From JAJDAT01 sp964570665 (lineage in GTDB: Bacteria > Nitrospinota > Nitrospinia > Nitrospinales > JAJDAT01): a stretch of 64,000 nucleotides of DNA. The position numbers and the translations under genes are program-made. The stretch is taken from the NCBI GenBank assembly GCA_964570665.1, contig CAZMZH010000011.1, positions 1 through 64,000 of the forward strand, in the 5' to 3' direction. This document shows positions 43,777 through 52,838 of the stretch, piece after piece; the stretch's first letter is position 1, and every line of letters starts with the position of its first letter. The notes beneath the pieces were generated by a model. The model was not told the DNA's origin and searched no databases. It saw nothing but the letters and a program-made list of their open reading frames with translations.

Positions 43777-46310
43777 TATTTGAATCGGCTTACCAGGCCT
43801 TTTAAGTTTTCCGACATGTCGGCTAATTCCTTAGCGGATGAAAGGGTTTCTGTCGCCCCTGTCATTGTGCTTTCCGCTCCTCTTGCGACATTTGTAATGT
43901 TTTCTGCGATATCGGAAGCGCTTTTGGCCGCTTCTTGAATACTTTCATCCATTTCATTTGTGGTCGTTGTTTGCTCTTCGACCGCCATAACAATTGTTCC
44001 GCTTAAATCATTCACTTTATTAATGAAGTCTGCCATGGACAAAATGGCTTCGACCGCTTTTTCAGTATCTCGTTGGCTATTTTCAATTTTTCTGGAAATA
44101 TTTTCGGTTGCTTTTGTCGTTTCGCCGGCCAGATTTTTTACTTCATTAGCAACTACGGCAAACCCCTTGCCTGCCTCGCCAGCTCGCGCTGCTTCAATAG
44201 TAGCGTTTAATGCAAGTAAGTTAGTTTGCTCAGCTATGGAGTTAATAACTTTTATGACTTCTCCAATGGACATGCTGCTTTTCTTCAATTCTTCTAAAAC
44301 TGCTTTGGCATTTTCCGCTCCAGTAACTGCTTCAGATGCAATTGATTCAACTTCTGAAGCGCTTTGAGAAATATTTTGTATTCCTGAATTAAGTTCATTG
44401 GCTTTTGAGGCTACTGTATTGACGTTTTGGCTAACTATTGCTGCCGCAGAAGAAACCAATTCAGCTTGTTTTGAGGTTTCCTCGGCGTTGCCATTCATTT
44501 CTTTACTCACTTCTTCAAGCTTACTTGAAGAAGTGGATAAAGTCTGTGCGTTGGTTGAAATTGTTCCAATATTATGACTGATTGTGGAAAAAAATTGTTT
44601 TAGTCCTATTCCAACCTGACTCACAGCGTCCTTTCCTGTAACCTCAATGGATTGAGTAAGATCGCCTGTTGAAGCAGCCTCTACGACAGTTAGCATTTTT
44701 TGAACATTATCTTTTGTTTGAATTTGTTTTTCAGTTTCTTCTTTTTCAACATCCTCTAATAGCTTTAAAGCTTCATCCGTTGAAATGGAATTATTGCCAT
44801 CTGTACTAGCCATTACTAATTCGGGAGACATTTTCTTTGCAAGATTTAAAATGTTAATAGAAAGCCCTTCAATTTTTTTTATGAGACTACCCATCATATT
44901 TTCAACGGTAAACATTAAGGAGTCTATATCTCCTACGGCAACGTTAGAAGTATTAATTTGAAGACCCATTTTTGCCCCTAATTGCTGCATATCTTCAATA
45001 GGTTTGGCTAAATCGGCTCCTAATGAAGCTCCATGCTCTGTAATATCTAAACCGCGTTTTTCGTCTTCCGGAGGAACGCGCATATCCATAATGTTATTTA
45101 ATAAAATGATAAATATATAAGAAACTCCAAATGAAAAAACAAATACTGATCCGATACCTTGTAATTGGATAATAGTTTGATCCCAACGGCTTGTATCTCC
45201 TAGTTTTGAATCCATAGCAAGGACTCCAGCCATTAGGGTACCCCAAGCGCCGCAAAAACCATGAACGGGAATAGCTCCAACCACATCGTCTAATCGATAA
45301 GAATTGATTATCTTTTCGCCAATAATTAAGAAAAGTCCTGAAGACATCCCTACAAGTATAGATCCTGATAATGAAACCGAATCGCAACCGGCGGTAATTC
45401 CAACCAAACCCGCTAAAATACCGTTCATCACTTTAGTTGGGTAAAAACGCTTATCAACAAAAAAGCCTAAGAGAAAAGAAACCAATCCGCCAGATACAGC
45501 GGCGACGAGGGTATTGAAAAAAACGTGTGAGATAGAAGCTGAAGCTTCTAAGGCAGATCCACAATTGAACCCGAACCAACCGAAAAACAAAAGAAATTTA
45601 CCCAGTAAAGCCAAAGGCATATTATGACCAGGCATACGATTCATAGTACCGTCTGAATTGAATCGTCCAATACGAGGTCCTAAAACAATGATTGAGGCTA
45701 ATGCAATCCATCCTCCTGTAGAATGAACTACCGTTGAACCTGCGAAATCAATAAATCCCTTTCCGGCTAACCACCCATCCCCATTCCATGCCCAATGACC
45801 TACAACGGGATAAATAACTGCAGTAATAAAAACAGCTAAAATTAAATAAAAAATAAAATGCATTCGTTCGGCTACAGAACCTGAAACAATGGTAACAGTT
45901 GTTCCAGCGAACATAGCTTGAAATACAAAAAATGTTTGATCCCAACTTGAGGCTTCGGCAAGAAACTTAATAGGACTACTCCATCCGAGAAAGCCACCAA
46001 ATGAATCGCCGAACATTATTGGGTAGCCGATAAAGAGAAAAACGGTAACGGAGAAGACAAGATCCGCTGTATTCTTCATTGCGACGTTAATTGTATTTTT
46101 GGCTCGCACTAACCCAGCCTCTAAACATGCAAATCCCGCTTGCATGAGCAATACAAGGGCAGCGCAACCAAGGATCAGCATAATTTTTACAACTTCTATT
46201 ACCTCTTTTAATTCTTCTTCTTTTGATTGTTCGGCAAAACTGATATCAGAAAAAAGAAGTATCAAAATCGGAGAAGCTAAAAATACTTTTATATAGGGAT
46301 TTAATCTCAT
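43773..46310 (-). CDS. ammonium transporter fused to methyl-accepting chemotaxis domain (Amt-MCP)
   Basis: Leader peptide at residues 1-26. A full Amt domain (~38-430) keeps the gate Phe (QAMFAGTT, F134), Trp/Asp/His in GHWAWNGDGW and IDFAGSTVVH (D188, H196), GWFGFNCGSAL (S252), the second pore His (IPVHGFCG, H350) and the conserved C-terminal region (RVPPEDEKRGLDITEHGAS). A helical linker (~440-530) leads to a HAMP-like segment (~535-585: TGDLTQSIEVTGKDAVSQ). A complete MCP signalling domain follows, with the hairpin tip IAEQTNLLALNATIEAARAG and GFAVVANEVKNLAGET (~690-730). There is no frameshift across the junction. Amt-histidine kinase fusions are known (Ks-Amt5 of Kuenenia); an Amt-MCP fusion would couple ammonium binding or transport to CheA and flagella. 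Confidence 0.95.
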   Translation of the reverse strand: MRLNPYIKVFLASPILILLFSDISFAEQSKEEELKEVIEVVKIMLILGCAALVLLMQAGFACLEAGLVRAKNTINVAMKNTADLVFSVTVFLFIGYPIMFGDSFGGFLGWSSPIKFLAEASSWDQTFFVFQAMFAGTTVTIVSGSVAERMHFIFYLILAVFITAVIYPVVGHWAWNGDGWLAGKGFIDFAGSTVVHSTGGWIALASIIVLGPRIGRFNSDGTMNRMPGHNMPLALLGKFLLFFGWFGFNCGSALEASASISHVFFNTLVAAVSGGLVSFLLGFFVDKRFYPTKVMNGILAGLVGITAGCDSVSLSGSILVGMSSGLFLIIGEKIINSYRLDDVVGAIPVHGFCGAWGTLMAGVLAMDSKLGDTSRWDQTIIQLQGIGSVFVFSFGVSYIFIILLNNIMDMRVPPEDEKRGLDITEHGASLGADLAKPIEDMQQLGAKMGLQINTSNVAVGDIDSLMFTVENMMGSLIKKIEGLSINILNLAKKMSPELVMASTDGNNSISTDEALKLLEDVEKEETEKQIQTKDNVQKMLTVVEAASTGDLTQSIEVTGKDAVSQVGIGLKQFFSTISHNIGTISTNAQTLSTSSSKLEEVSKEMNGNAEETSKQAELVSSAAAIVSQNVNTVASKANELNSGIQNISQSASEVESIASEAVTGAENAKAVLEELKKSSMSIGEVIKVINSIAEQTNLLALNATIEAARAGEAGKGFAVVANEVKNLAGETTKATENISRKIENSQRDTEKAVEAILSMADFINKVNDLSGTIVMAVEEQTTTTNEMDESIQEAAKSASDIAENITNVARGAESTMTGATETLSSAKELADMSENLKGLVSRFKY

Positions 46311-46964
46311 AGCTAGTATTACCTTCCGATAGATGGGGCTATTAAACTTAAATTCAATATAAAATTATTTCAGAGATTAAAATGTTACGTTTAAGTAAAA
46401 ATTACGTAATGATTGTTACGGTTGTCTTAAATTTAAGATGTTAATATATAAATTTGATTGAGGGTGAGTGATTTAATGATTTTTATTGGCATGAAGATGT
46501 TGGGAGGCGGATTTTTTTTAAGTAAATAAATATATATTGATTCTAGGATATTTTCTAATTGGTTTGTTTGACGTTGTTATTTTAATAAAACATTTTCTGA
46601 CTTTATTAAATCAACTTTTTGGAATCTTGGTTTTAAAAATAAAATTTTTTTTGAAAAAACTTTAGACTTAAAATCACAGTAATTTCATCTTTTATTTAAG
46701 TATTTTGAATTGCGATAATAACTTTTTTAAATTTGAAGAATAATTAATCCTGCTTTAATGAAACTTTTAAAATAAATTCTTTTCCGTTTACCTATTATTT
46801 AAATCTATTAAAAGATTACGGTTGATCCTTGATTAAGTTTTTGATAAAAAAGACTTTAGTGGGTTTTAGGCTTAGAATATTTAATGAATATTATTAGTCA
46901 ACGATTAAACGAATTTATAATTAGCCTCAATAATTATATTGGATTGTCTTTTTAGGAGAAATCA
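46311..46964. other. 654-bp AT-rich divergent intergenic region
   Basis: Separates the Amt-MCP gene (minus) from the cNMP-binding gene (plus). It holds clustered TTACG motifs: GTTACGT (46384-46390), the palindrome ATTACGTAAT (46401-46410), GATTGTTACGG (46411-46421) and a further TTACGGT (46816-46822). The 11-mer GATTGTTACGG also occurs upstream of the HAD gene at 26429. No gene is seen. Confidence 0.5.
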
Positions 46965-47471
46965 GTGGATACAGGCACCATAGTTAGATGGTTGGAAGGC
47001 ATTCCTTTTTTCGAAGACTTTAAACGAGAAGAGTTAGAAAGTTTAGCTTCGGATCAAAGTCATTTTTATAAATACTCCGAAAATGACAGAGTGATTCAGG
47101 AAGGCGAAAGAGACACGGCGCTGTATATTTTGCTAAAAGGTTCCGTTCGAGTAAGCAAACAAACGTCCGACAAAGATTTGAATTTAGCCGTCCTAAAAGA
47201 AGGATCTATTTTTGGGGAGATGACTCTTCTCAGGAAAGGGAAAAGAACGTCTAGCGTCACCGCAGATCAAACTTGTATTATTATGGTTCTCAAACCGTAT
47301 ACATTACAAAACTTAGAGGGACGATTACTGGCTAAAATAAAAGACCAATTACTAAAAATTGTGCTTAGAAGATTTGAACGTCTCGAAGGAAAATATACAG
47401 ATTTGGTCAATCAAAATACTATAGAAGAAGATGTGAACGACGAATGGGATTTAAAAAAGCCTCAGTCTTGA
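46965..47471 (+). CDS. stand-alone cyclic-nucleotide-binding domain protein
   Basis: GTG start at 46965 with a good upstream AGGAG. Residues ~10-130 form a cNMP-binding (Crp effector) domain: GIPFFEDFKREELESLA, IQEGERDTALYILLKGSVRV, and the phosphate-binding-cassette region GSIFGEMTLLRKGKRTSSVT. No helix-turn-helix follows; the C-terminus is a short charged helix (LLKIVLRRFERLEGKYTDL). So it is not a Crp/FNR regulator but probably a small signal-binding adaptor, possibly membrane- or kinase-linked. The target is unknown. Confidence 0.8.
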   Translation: MDTGTIVRWLEGIPFFEDFKREELESLASDQSHFYKYSENDRVIQEGERDTALYILLKGSVRVSKQTSDKDLNLAVLKEGSIFGEMTLLRKGKRTSSVTADQTCIIMVLKPYTLQNLEGRLLAKIKDQLLKIVLRRFERLEGKYTDLVNQNTIEEDVNDEWDLKKPQS

Positions 47472-47644
47472 TCGGCTTTTATTGAAGATTAATTGTCTTG
47501 GCCCACCTCAAACTCCTTTCAAGTACCTAGACTGAAAAGTCTTCGTTTGTGTATTGTTCTCGATGAAACTCCTCTTTTTCTCCAAAATAAAAAATGAAGT
47601 GGTTCTGTAAAATTTCCAATTCTAATATAACCTCCGACGAATTT

Positions 47645-48694
47645 CTAAATTTGATTATTTAAAATCTCTTTAACGCTTTTAGGGTGATTTTCGGTCCGAC
47701 TATAAGACATTATTCCAATATATTCTTGAACAATTAAACGGATGACCACATTTTGAAAGTTGAGATTTTTAAGATCTGGACTTGAAGCGGCTAGGGGATA
47801 AAGCTGACTAAATATTTCTTGTTTAAAATTGTCGTTAAAATCCGATGATGCGATTTGTATAGTAATTATTATGCTATTTGTTATTTCACCTTCTGCCATT
47901 TTTGTGGATTTGAAAGAACTAGTCTTTAAATGAATTCCGATATTATCTTTACTAATTTTATATTTTTGGGTCTTGTTTTCAACTTTTCTTCTGAATGCTT
48001 CTAAAGGTTCTAATAAATCATTGCCTGTAGGGTTGTTGTTATTTTTCATTAAATCGCTAACAGAAAAAAATACAAATATAAAAATTGAAGTAATACTCAA
48101 GGATCCAATAACAGCCGCAATAATTGGTTTTAAGGTAATGCCAAGATAATTTGTTATTTTGCCTTTTTTGATAACGCACGTTTTAAAAATAAGATCATGG
48201 ATTCCGCATTTTTGTGGATGAAATATTAGAAAAAAGACGTTTCCCAAATATAAACTGTAAAGAATAAAATCTGCAATATTGATCAAATTAATAAGCCATG
48301 ATAAAGCTGTCATGTTTCTGATTAGATCAATCAGTCCATAAACTATAATCGGCGCTTGGAGGATTAAAGCTCTTAATCCAGCATTTTTGGGAGTTAAATA
48401 AGTTTCATTACTTTGAATTAATTGGATTTTGAATAACCTCTTTCCCGGCGACTTACCAGAAAATTTCTTGCTATCAAATATTCCAAAGTAAATAAAAATA
48501 AATAAAAATGTAATCAAGCTTATAACTTCGGGATTTTGTGAAATGAAATTGGAAAAAGGATAAGTAATTGCTACGGCAATCATATTTAAAATAATAAAAT
48601 CTACAAAAAAAGCCAAAAAACGCTTGAATGCGCCAGCAAAGCTAGCGGCTTCCCTAACTTCTCCAGATATGTTTTCCGCGAATTGATCAGTCAT
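47645..48694 (-). CDS. RDD-family membrane protein
   Basis: The N-terminal ~190 residues match the RDD domain: FKRFLAFFVDFIILNMI, later FSGKSPGKRLFKIQL and FLIFHPQKCGIHDLI. Four membrane helices lie there, and a fifth near 190-210 is followed by a ~135-residue soluble domain with no recognised match. RDD proteins are small membrane proteins, some linked to ion exchange or protein sorting. It is transcribed in the same direction as comM, 140 bp downstream of it. Confidence 0.8.
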   Translation of the reverse strand: MTDQFAENISGEVREAASFAGAFKRFLAFFVDFIILNMIAVAITYPFSNFISQNPEVISLITFLFIFIYFGIFDSKKFSGKSPGKRLFKIQLIQSNETYLTPKNAGLRALILQAPIIVYGLIDLIRNMTALSWLINLINIADFILYSLYLGNVFFLIFHPQKCGIHDLIFKTCVIKKGKITNYLGITLKPIIAAVIGSLSITSIFIFVFFSVSDLMKNNNNPTGNDLLEPLEAFRRKVENKTQKYKISKDNIGIHLKTSSFKSTKMAEGEITNSIIITIQIASSDFNDNFKQEIFSQLYPLAASSPDLKNLNFQNVVIRLIVQEYIGIMSYSRTENHPKSVKEILNNQI

Positions 48695-48834
48695 GTTGAT
48701 TAGAGCAAATCCAAATCTTTTTTATTTGGTTAATAATTATTTATCTAAGGAAAAATTTTTGAGAGATTTAAGTGGGTTATGTTTTAAGTTTAATTATAGG
48801 AAGAATACAAAAGCTTTTAAATAAATTAAATTTA

Positions 48835-50358
48835 TTACAAATTTTCTCTATCTAAAGTGCGATATTGAATGGATTCGCCTACGTGTTCGGAGAGCAAGTT
48901 CTCCGATCTGGCGAGATCGGCAATGGTCCTTGCAACTTTCAATATCCGATCGTGAGCGCGAGCGCTGAGTCCCAGTTTGTCTATCGCCATTTCCATAATT
49001 GATTTTCCCGCTCCGTCTAATTGGCAATGTGTTTTTAATAGTTTTGCGCTCATTTGTGCATTGGCAAACACGCCGATATTTTTAAATCGATCAAGCTGGA
49101 CTTGTCTTGTTATTTCTATTTGTTCCCTGATTTGGTTTGAAGTGGAACCTCCCGACTCAGACGATAACTCTTTATACTCTAATGTAGGCACTTCGATATG
49201 TAGATCGATTCTATCGAGTAAGGGCCCGGATATTTTTGAAAGATATTTTTTGATATTTAAAGGCGAGCAACTACATTCACGCTTTGGATCGGTTTTGTAG
49301 CCGCAGGGACAAGGATTCATCGCCGCGACCAACATAAAATTGGCTGGGTAGGTGATGGACCCGGCAGATCTGGAAATGGTTACGTTTCTTTCTTCTAAGG
49401 GTTGCCTTAACACTTCTAAAACATTTCTTTTAAATTCCGGAAGTTCATCTAGAAATAACACCCCGTTATTTGCCAAAGAAACTTCCCCTGGCATTGGATT
49501 GCGACCGCCGCCAATCAATCCCGCATCGGAAATCGTATGATGAGGCGAACGAAAGGGTCTTTTGGTTAGCAATCCATTTTGTAGTCGACCGTTAGCGCTA
49601 TGTACTTTGGTGGTTTCGATAGCTTCTTCTAAGGAAAAGGGAGGCAGGATGGAGGGTATTCGTTTGGCCAGCATTGATTTGCCGCTTCCCGGAGGGCCGA
49701 TAAGTAAAATATTATGACCGCCTGCAGCGGCAATTTCCAAGGCGCGTTTGACATGCTGTTGGCCTTTGACATCGGCTAAATCTAGTTCATAGGTTGAACG
49801 ACTTGCAAATTCTTCGCGTATATCAACGCTAATAGGCTCTATAGATGTTTCTCCATTAATAAACTCGATAGCGGCCAATAGTGTTTCTACTGGATAAATA
49901 TTGATTCCGTCCACAACTGCCGCCTCATTAGCATTTTCCTTTGGAAGTATAACTCCTGAAAGTCCTTTTTCTTTTGCCATAGCGGCAATCGATAGCGCTC
50001 CTTTTACAGGTTTGACTCTGCCGTCTAAAGAAAGTTCTCCCAAAATAAGGAATTGGTCTATTCGGCTTTTTTTAACTATTCCGTCGGCGGCCAATATGCC
50101 AAGAGCAATTGGGAGATCAAACGCCGAACCTTCTTTTTTGATATCTGCAGGCGCCAAATTGATCGTAATTCGACCAAATGGGATTTCAAATCGCGAGTTT
50201 TTAAGAGCGGCGGTAACTCGGTCGGTACTTTCTTTTACTGCGGCGTCGGGTAACCCAACTACGGAGAACCCAGGCGCTTCATAACCAATATTTGCTTCTA
50301 CTTCGACTAAATATCCGTCGATGCCCTGAATGGCTCCGCTTAGAATACGAGAAATCAA
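48835..50358 (-). CDS. comM: Mg-chelatase-like AAA ATPase ComM/YifB
   Basis: Hexameric AAA+ helicase of the YifB/ComM family that promotes branch migration during natural transformation. The N-terminal Lon-like domain contains GLPDAAVKESTDRV and NLAPADIKKEGSAFDLPIA. Walker A is GPPGSGKSMLAKRIP, Walker B is GVLFLDELPEF, and a zinc-binding-like NPCPCGYKTDPKRECSC follows. The C-terminal domain ends with GLSARAHDRILKVARTIADL. Length 507 is normal. Other competence genes are not in the window. Confidence 0.95.
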   Translation of the reverse strand: MISRILSGAIQGIDGYLVEVEANIGYEAPGFSVVGLPDAAVKESTDRVTAALKNSRFEIPFGRITINLAPADIKKEGSAFDLPIALGILAADGIVKKSRIDQFLILGELSLDGRVKPVKGALSIAAMAKEKGLSGVILPKENANEAAVVDGINIYPVETLLAAIEFINGETSIEPISVDIREEFASRSTYELDLADVKGQQHVKRALEIAAAGGHNILLIGPPGSGKSMLAKRIPSILPPFSLEEAIETTKVHSANGRLQNGLLTKRPFRSPHHTISDAGLIGGGRNPMPGEVSLANNGVLFLDELPEFKRNVLEVLRQPLEERNVTISRSAGSITYPANFMLVAAMNPCPCGYKTDPKRECSCSPLNIKKYLSKISGPLLDRIDLHIEVPTLEYKELSSESGGSTSNQIREQIEITRQVQLDRFKNIGVFANAQMSAKLLKTHCQLDGAGKSIMEMAIDKLGLSARAHDRILKVARTIADLARSENLLSEHVGESIQYRTLDRENL

Positions 50359-50829
50359 TGGGTTTTAGAAAAGTTTGGAGTTTGTAATTTGTGAGGGTTT
50401 ATTCTACTCGAAAAAATCGGATCAAGCCATAAATTTGGCATATGAAAGGGAAGATTGATATCGAATAATTTTGATAACAAAAGAAATGTTGTTATTTATG
50501 AAAGTTGATGTTACGTTTGTCCCATTTGTTACAATTGTTAAGAATGAATATTGATTTTGTTAATAAATTATCTAAATGAAAGTTAGTTCTTTAATCCGAA
50601 AAGTCAAATTGAAGCTTTAGGTTATCTGTTTTCGGAAATACTAAAGTTAAATCCCGGGATTTCAAGTTGATCTGATCAAGGCTATCAATAGTCTTGAATA
50701 GTTGGACTCATTCTGTGTTTAACCGAGACTCTAAATGCTGAAACGGTTCAAGGGAATGCGGAGTTTTGTGAAGTAAGCCTAAAGTGACGGTGGTTTTAAA
50801 CAAACCCCAAGAATCGTCATCCCTGTAGA
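50359..50829. other. 471-bp intergenic region left of the IS
   Basis: No gene. It contains a 14-bp perfect palindrome AAATCCCGGGATTT (50649-50662) and TTGATC-T-GATCAA (50667-50679) close together. A short frame near 50610 reads IEALGYLFSEILKLNPG, faintly like a receiver-domain fragment, but stops follow quickly and I do not call it. Confidence 0.4.
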
Positions 50830-50834
50830 TGTTC

Positions 50835-50895
50835 ACTAATCCACCTCCTAGTAATTTATGATATTGAGTCATAAATTACTAGGAGGTGGATTAGT
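50835..50895 (+). promoter_or_regulatory. perfect hairpin sequestering the transposase ribosome-binding site
   Basis: The 27-base arms 50835-50861 and 50869-50895 are exact complements, separated by a seven-base loop (TATTGAG). The right arm contains AGGAGG (50881-50886), ten bases before the ATG at 50897. The left arm begins inside the left terminal repeat. RNA entering from outside the element would fold and hide the Shine-Dalgarno. Confidence 0.85.
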
Positions 50896-50896
50896 T

Positions 50897-51871
50897 ATGA
50901 GACGTAACACCGAAGATAAAACGTTAGAACGTAATTACATCCAGAAATGGCGTCATATGATATCGGAATATGAGTTGGTAAAAGCGAAGAAGCATCCTAG
51001 TTTTCGTTTTGCGTCGGATTTTTATTCGTACCATGGAACGAACCGTCAAACGTTTGCGAAGTACTATAATCGTTACCTTCAAAGCGGGATTGATAAGGAT
51101 TTACTTCCACGTAAGCGCGGTCCTAAATGGAAGAGTCGTCGCACGTTAGGTTTTATCGAGCAGAAGGTATTAGAGCAACGTCGTTTGGGTATAAACCGAT
51201 ATGAGATTCATGCTATTTTATCTGAAACGTTGAAATCTCATACACCGTCTCCTACGACGATTTATCGGATTTGTCGTCGTTATGGTTTAAGCCGTTTAAA
51301 AGAACCGATGAAACAAAACCGACGCAAAATTATTAAGCAACGAGCCGGCGAACTGGGCCATCTAGATTGTCACTATTTATCCAAAGACTTGATCGCCAAC
51401 GATCCAACACGTTATTACCTAGTCGCCGTGATCGACGACGCTTCTCGAATTGCCTGGGCTAGTATTGTTAGATCGCTAATATCACTAGACGTGATGTTCG
51501 CCTCGTTAGCGATGCTTAATCTGATTAATGTCGAATATGGAATTCAGTTCGAAGCCATTATGACTGATAATGGACCCGAAGTTTCTTGTGGCAACGGTTC
51601 TAAAGACAACCATCCGTTTGAAAGAATGCTCATGGAACTGGGCATTAAACATAAACGCATCAAACCTTATAGGCCGCAAACAAATGGAAAGATAGAAAGG
51701 TTCTGGAGAACGCTCAACGATGACTTGATCGAAGGAACCTACTTCGACAGCCTAAACCACTTTAAACAAGAACTTGAACAATACTTACTTTATTACAACA
51801 CCGCGAGACCTCATCAAGCAATTAATGGAAATACGCCAAAAAAAATGCTCGAAATTCTATCACCGAATTAG
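50897..51871 (+). CDS. IS481-family transposase (DDE integrase core)
   Basis: I take the ATG at 50897 (MRRNTEDK) because AGGAGG precedes it; the frame is open upstream into the hairpin. The N-terminal ~125 residues form helix-turn-helix domains (IEQKVLEQRRLGINRYEIHA, then PSPTTIYRICRRYGLSRL). The rve core has catalytic Asp in GELGHLDCHY, Asp in AIMTDNGPEVS and Glu in QTNGKIERFWRTL, so the DDE triad is complete. The C-terminus is the typical YYNTARPHQAINGNTP. Confidence 0.95.
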   Translation: MRRNTEDKTLERNYIQKWRHMISEYELVKAKKHPSFRFASDFYSYHGTNRQTFAKYYNRYLQSGIDKDLLPRKRGPKWKSRRTLGFIEQKVLEQRRLGINRYEIHAILSETLKSHTPSPTTIYRICRRYGLSRLKEPMKQNRRKIIKQRAGELGHLDCHYLSKDLIANDPTRYYLVAVIDDASRIAWASIVRSLISLDVMFASLAMLNLINVEYGIQFEAIMTDNGPEVSCGNGSKDNHPFERMLMELGIKHKRIKPYRPQTNGKIERFWRTLNDDLIEGTYFDSLNHFKQELEQYLLYYNTARPHQAINGNTPKKMLEILSPN

Positions 51872-52170
51872 TGAACATAAACATGAATGACGCGCGGGAG
51901 GGACTTTATAAATCTAGTTGCTTGATCAATCAACGCTTGAAACGAGTCAGGCGTTCGGAATGAAGCGAGGAAGAGCGTGGTATTATCATCAAGTTATGAT
52001 GATTTTTAGCAGAATAGTAAGATTAATTGGATAATAAAATAATAAGAATTTTTAAAAAAAATGCATATTTAATCCTAATATAGATTATCCTATTAAAATA
52101 AAAACGTATATTATGTATCTATATTTTAAATAGATATTAACAACTTATTGGCCAATTCGAGGAATTTTCC

Positions 52171-52530
52171 ATGGATGAAATTAAAAATTTCATGTCGTCT
52201 CCTGTTAAAAGTATTTCATCAGATAAATCAATTGAGGAAGCGGCTCAAATTATGGCAGAAAATGGTATTAGCTCAATTTTTATAGAAGAAAATGGAGATT
52301 GCATAGGAATTGTTACTTCAACAGATTTAGTGACAAGAGCGCTTGCAAAAGGAGTCGATCCGAAAGCAACTTCAATTTCATCCGTCATGTCAAAACCTCT
52401 AATAAAGATGGATCATTATTTAACAAGAGAAGAAGCCAATGAAAAGATGCATAAGAGTAAAATTAAGCATTTAGCTGTTACAAAAGAAGGAAAAGTCATT
52501 GGAATAATGACGCGTAAAGATATGATTTGA
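52171..52530 (+). CDS. tandem CBS-domain protein
   Basis: A 119-residue protein made of two CBS motifs (a Bateman module): residues ~5-58 (MSSPVKSISSDKSIEEAAQ, then GDCIGIVTSTDLV) and ~65-118 (MSKPLIKMDHYLTREEANE, then GKVIGIMTRKDMI). Such modules bind adenine nucleotides such as AMP or ATP and regulate partner enzymes. With no fused effector and no clear operon, its partner is unknown. Confidence 0.9.
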   Translation: MDEIKNFMSSPVKSISSDKSIEEAAQIMAENGISSIFIEENGDCIGIVTSTDLVTRALAKGVDPKATSISSVMSKPLIKMDHYLTREEANEKMHKSKIKHLAVTKEGKVIGIMTRKDMI

Positions 52531-52635
52531 TCATGGATCGATTTTAAAAGTTTTTGCCTTTTAATAAGGCGACAACTTTTTCCTCATCGTCAAAAGATGA
52601 AAGCCTCCCTTAGAACAACTTTGAATCAAAAATGA

Positions 52636-52746
52636 TTTAATCCCAAAAGTGGGTTTAATTCCCCGGGGCTTATCACGTTTTTTAAATAACACTAAATATA
52701 GGAGCGTCGTATACGCTGCTCGTCCGCTTGCGGCGGGATGGTTCAT
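52636..52746 (+). repeat. dispersed ~110-bp repeat, copy C
   Basis: Very close to copy B (21262-21372): TTAATCCCAAAAGTGGG, AAATAACACTA, ATATAGGAGCG, CGTATAC, CGTCCGCTTGCGGCGGG and GTTCAT occur in the same order and spacing. It lies just upstream of the arsR promoter. Confidence 0.9.
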
Positions 52747-52803
52747 TTTTAGGCCGATTTTAACTTTTTAGCCTTATTTGTAAGTTTTTGCACTAAATTT
52801 AAG

Positions 52804-52832
52804 TTGACACTTACGTAAGTATATTCTAACAT
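52804..52832 (+). promoter_or_regulatory. sigma-70 promoter with embedded palindromic operator (arsR)
   Basis: A consensus -35 TTGACA (52804-52809), a 17-base spacer and a -10 TAACAT (52827-52832). The perfect palindrome ACTTACGTAAGT (52809-52820) overlaps the -35 and spacer, as expected for an ArsR operator. The expected start of transcription, ~7 bases after the -10, falls on the ATG at 52839, so the transcript appears leaderless. Confidence 0.75.
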
Positions 52833-52838
52833 AGTTTT

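Larger units (their letters stand above)
50830..51877 (+). mobile_element. complete IS481-like insertion sequence (1048 bp)
   Basis: Ends are exact inverted copies: TGTTCACTAAT at 50830-50840 and its complement at 51867-51877. One transposase gene fills the element, and its stop codon lies within the right end. The termini begin TGT, as in the IS481 family. I could not identify a clear target-site duplication in the flanks. The single open frame is intact, so the element may be active or recent. Confidence 0.9.

Noticed and set aside
46489..46507. TGGCATG-N4-TGTTG, resembling a sigma-54 promoter
   Set aside because: It is on the plus strand about 460 bp from the next plus-strand gene and the -12 element does not match TTGC well; it does not face the Amt-MCP gene.
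50581..50829. Possible receiver-domain fragment (IEALGYLFSEILKLNPG)
   Set aside because: Only a short faint match, and stops occur in every frame just after it; could be chance.
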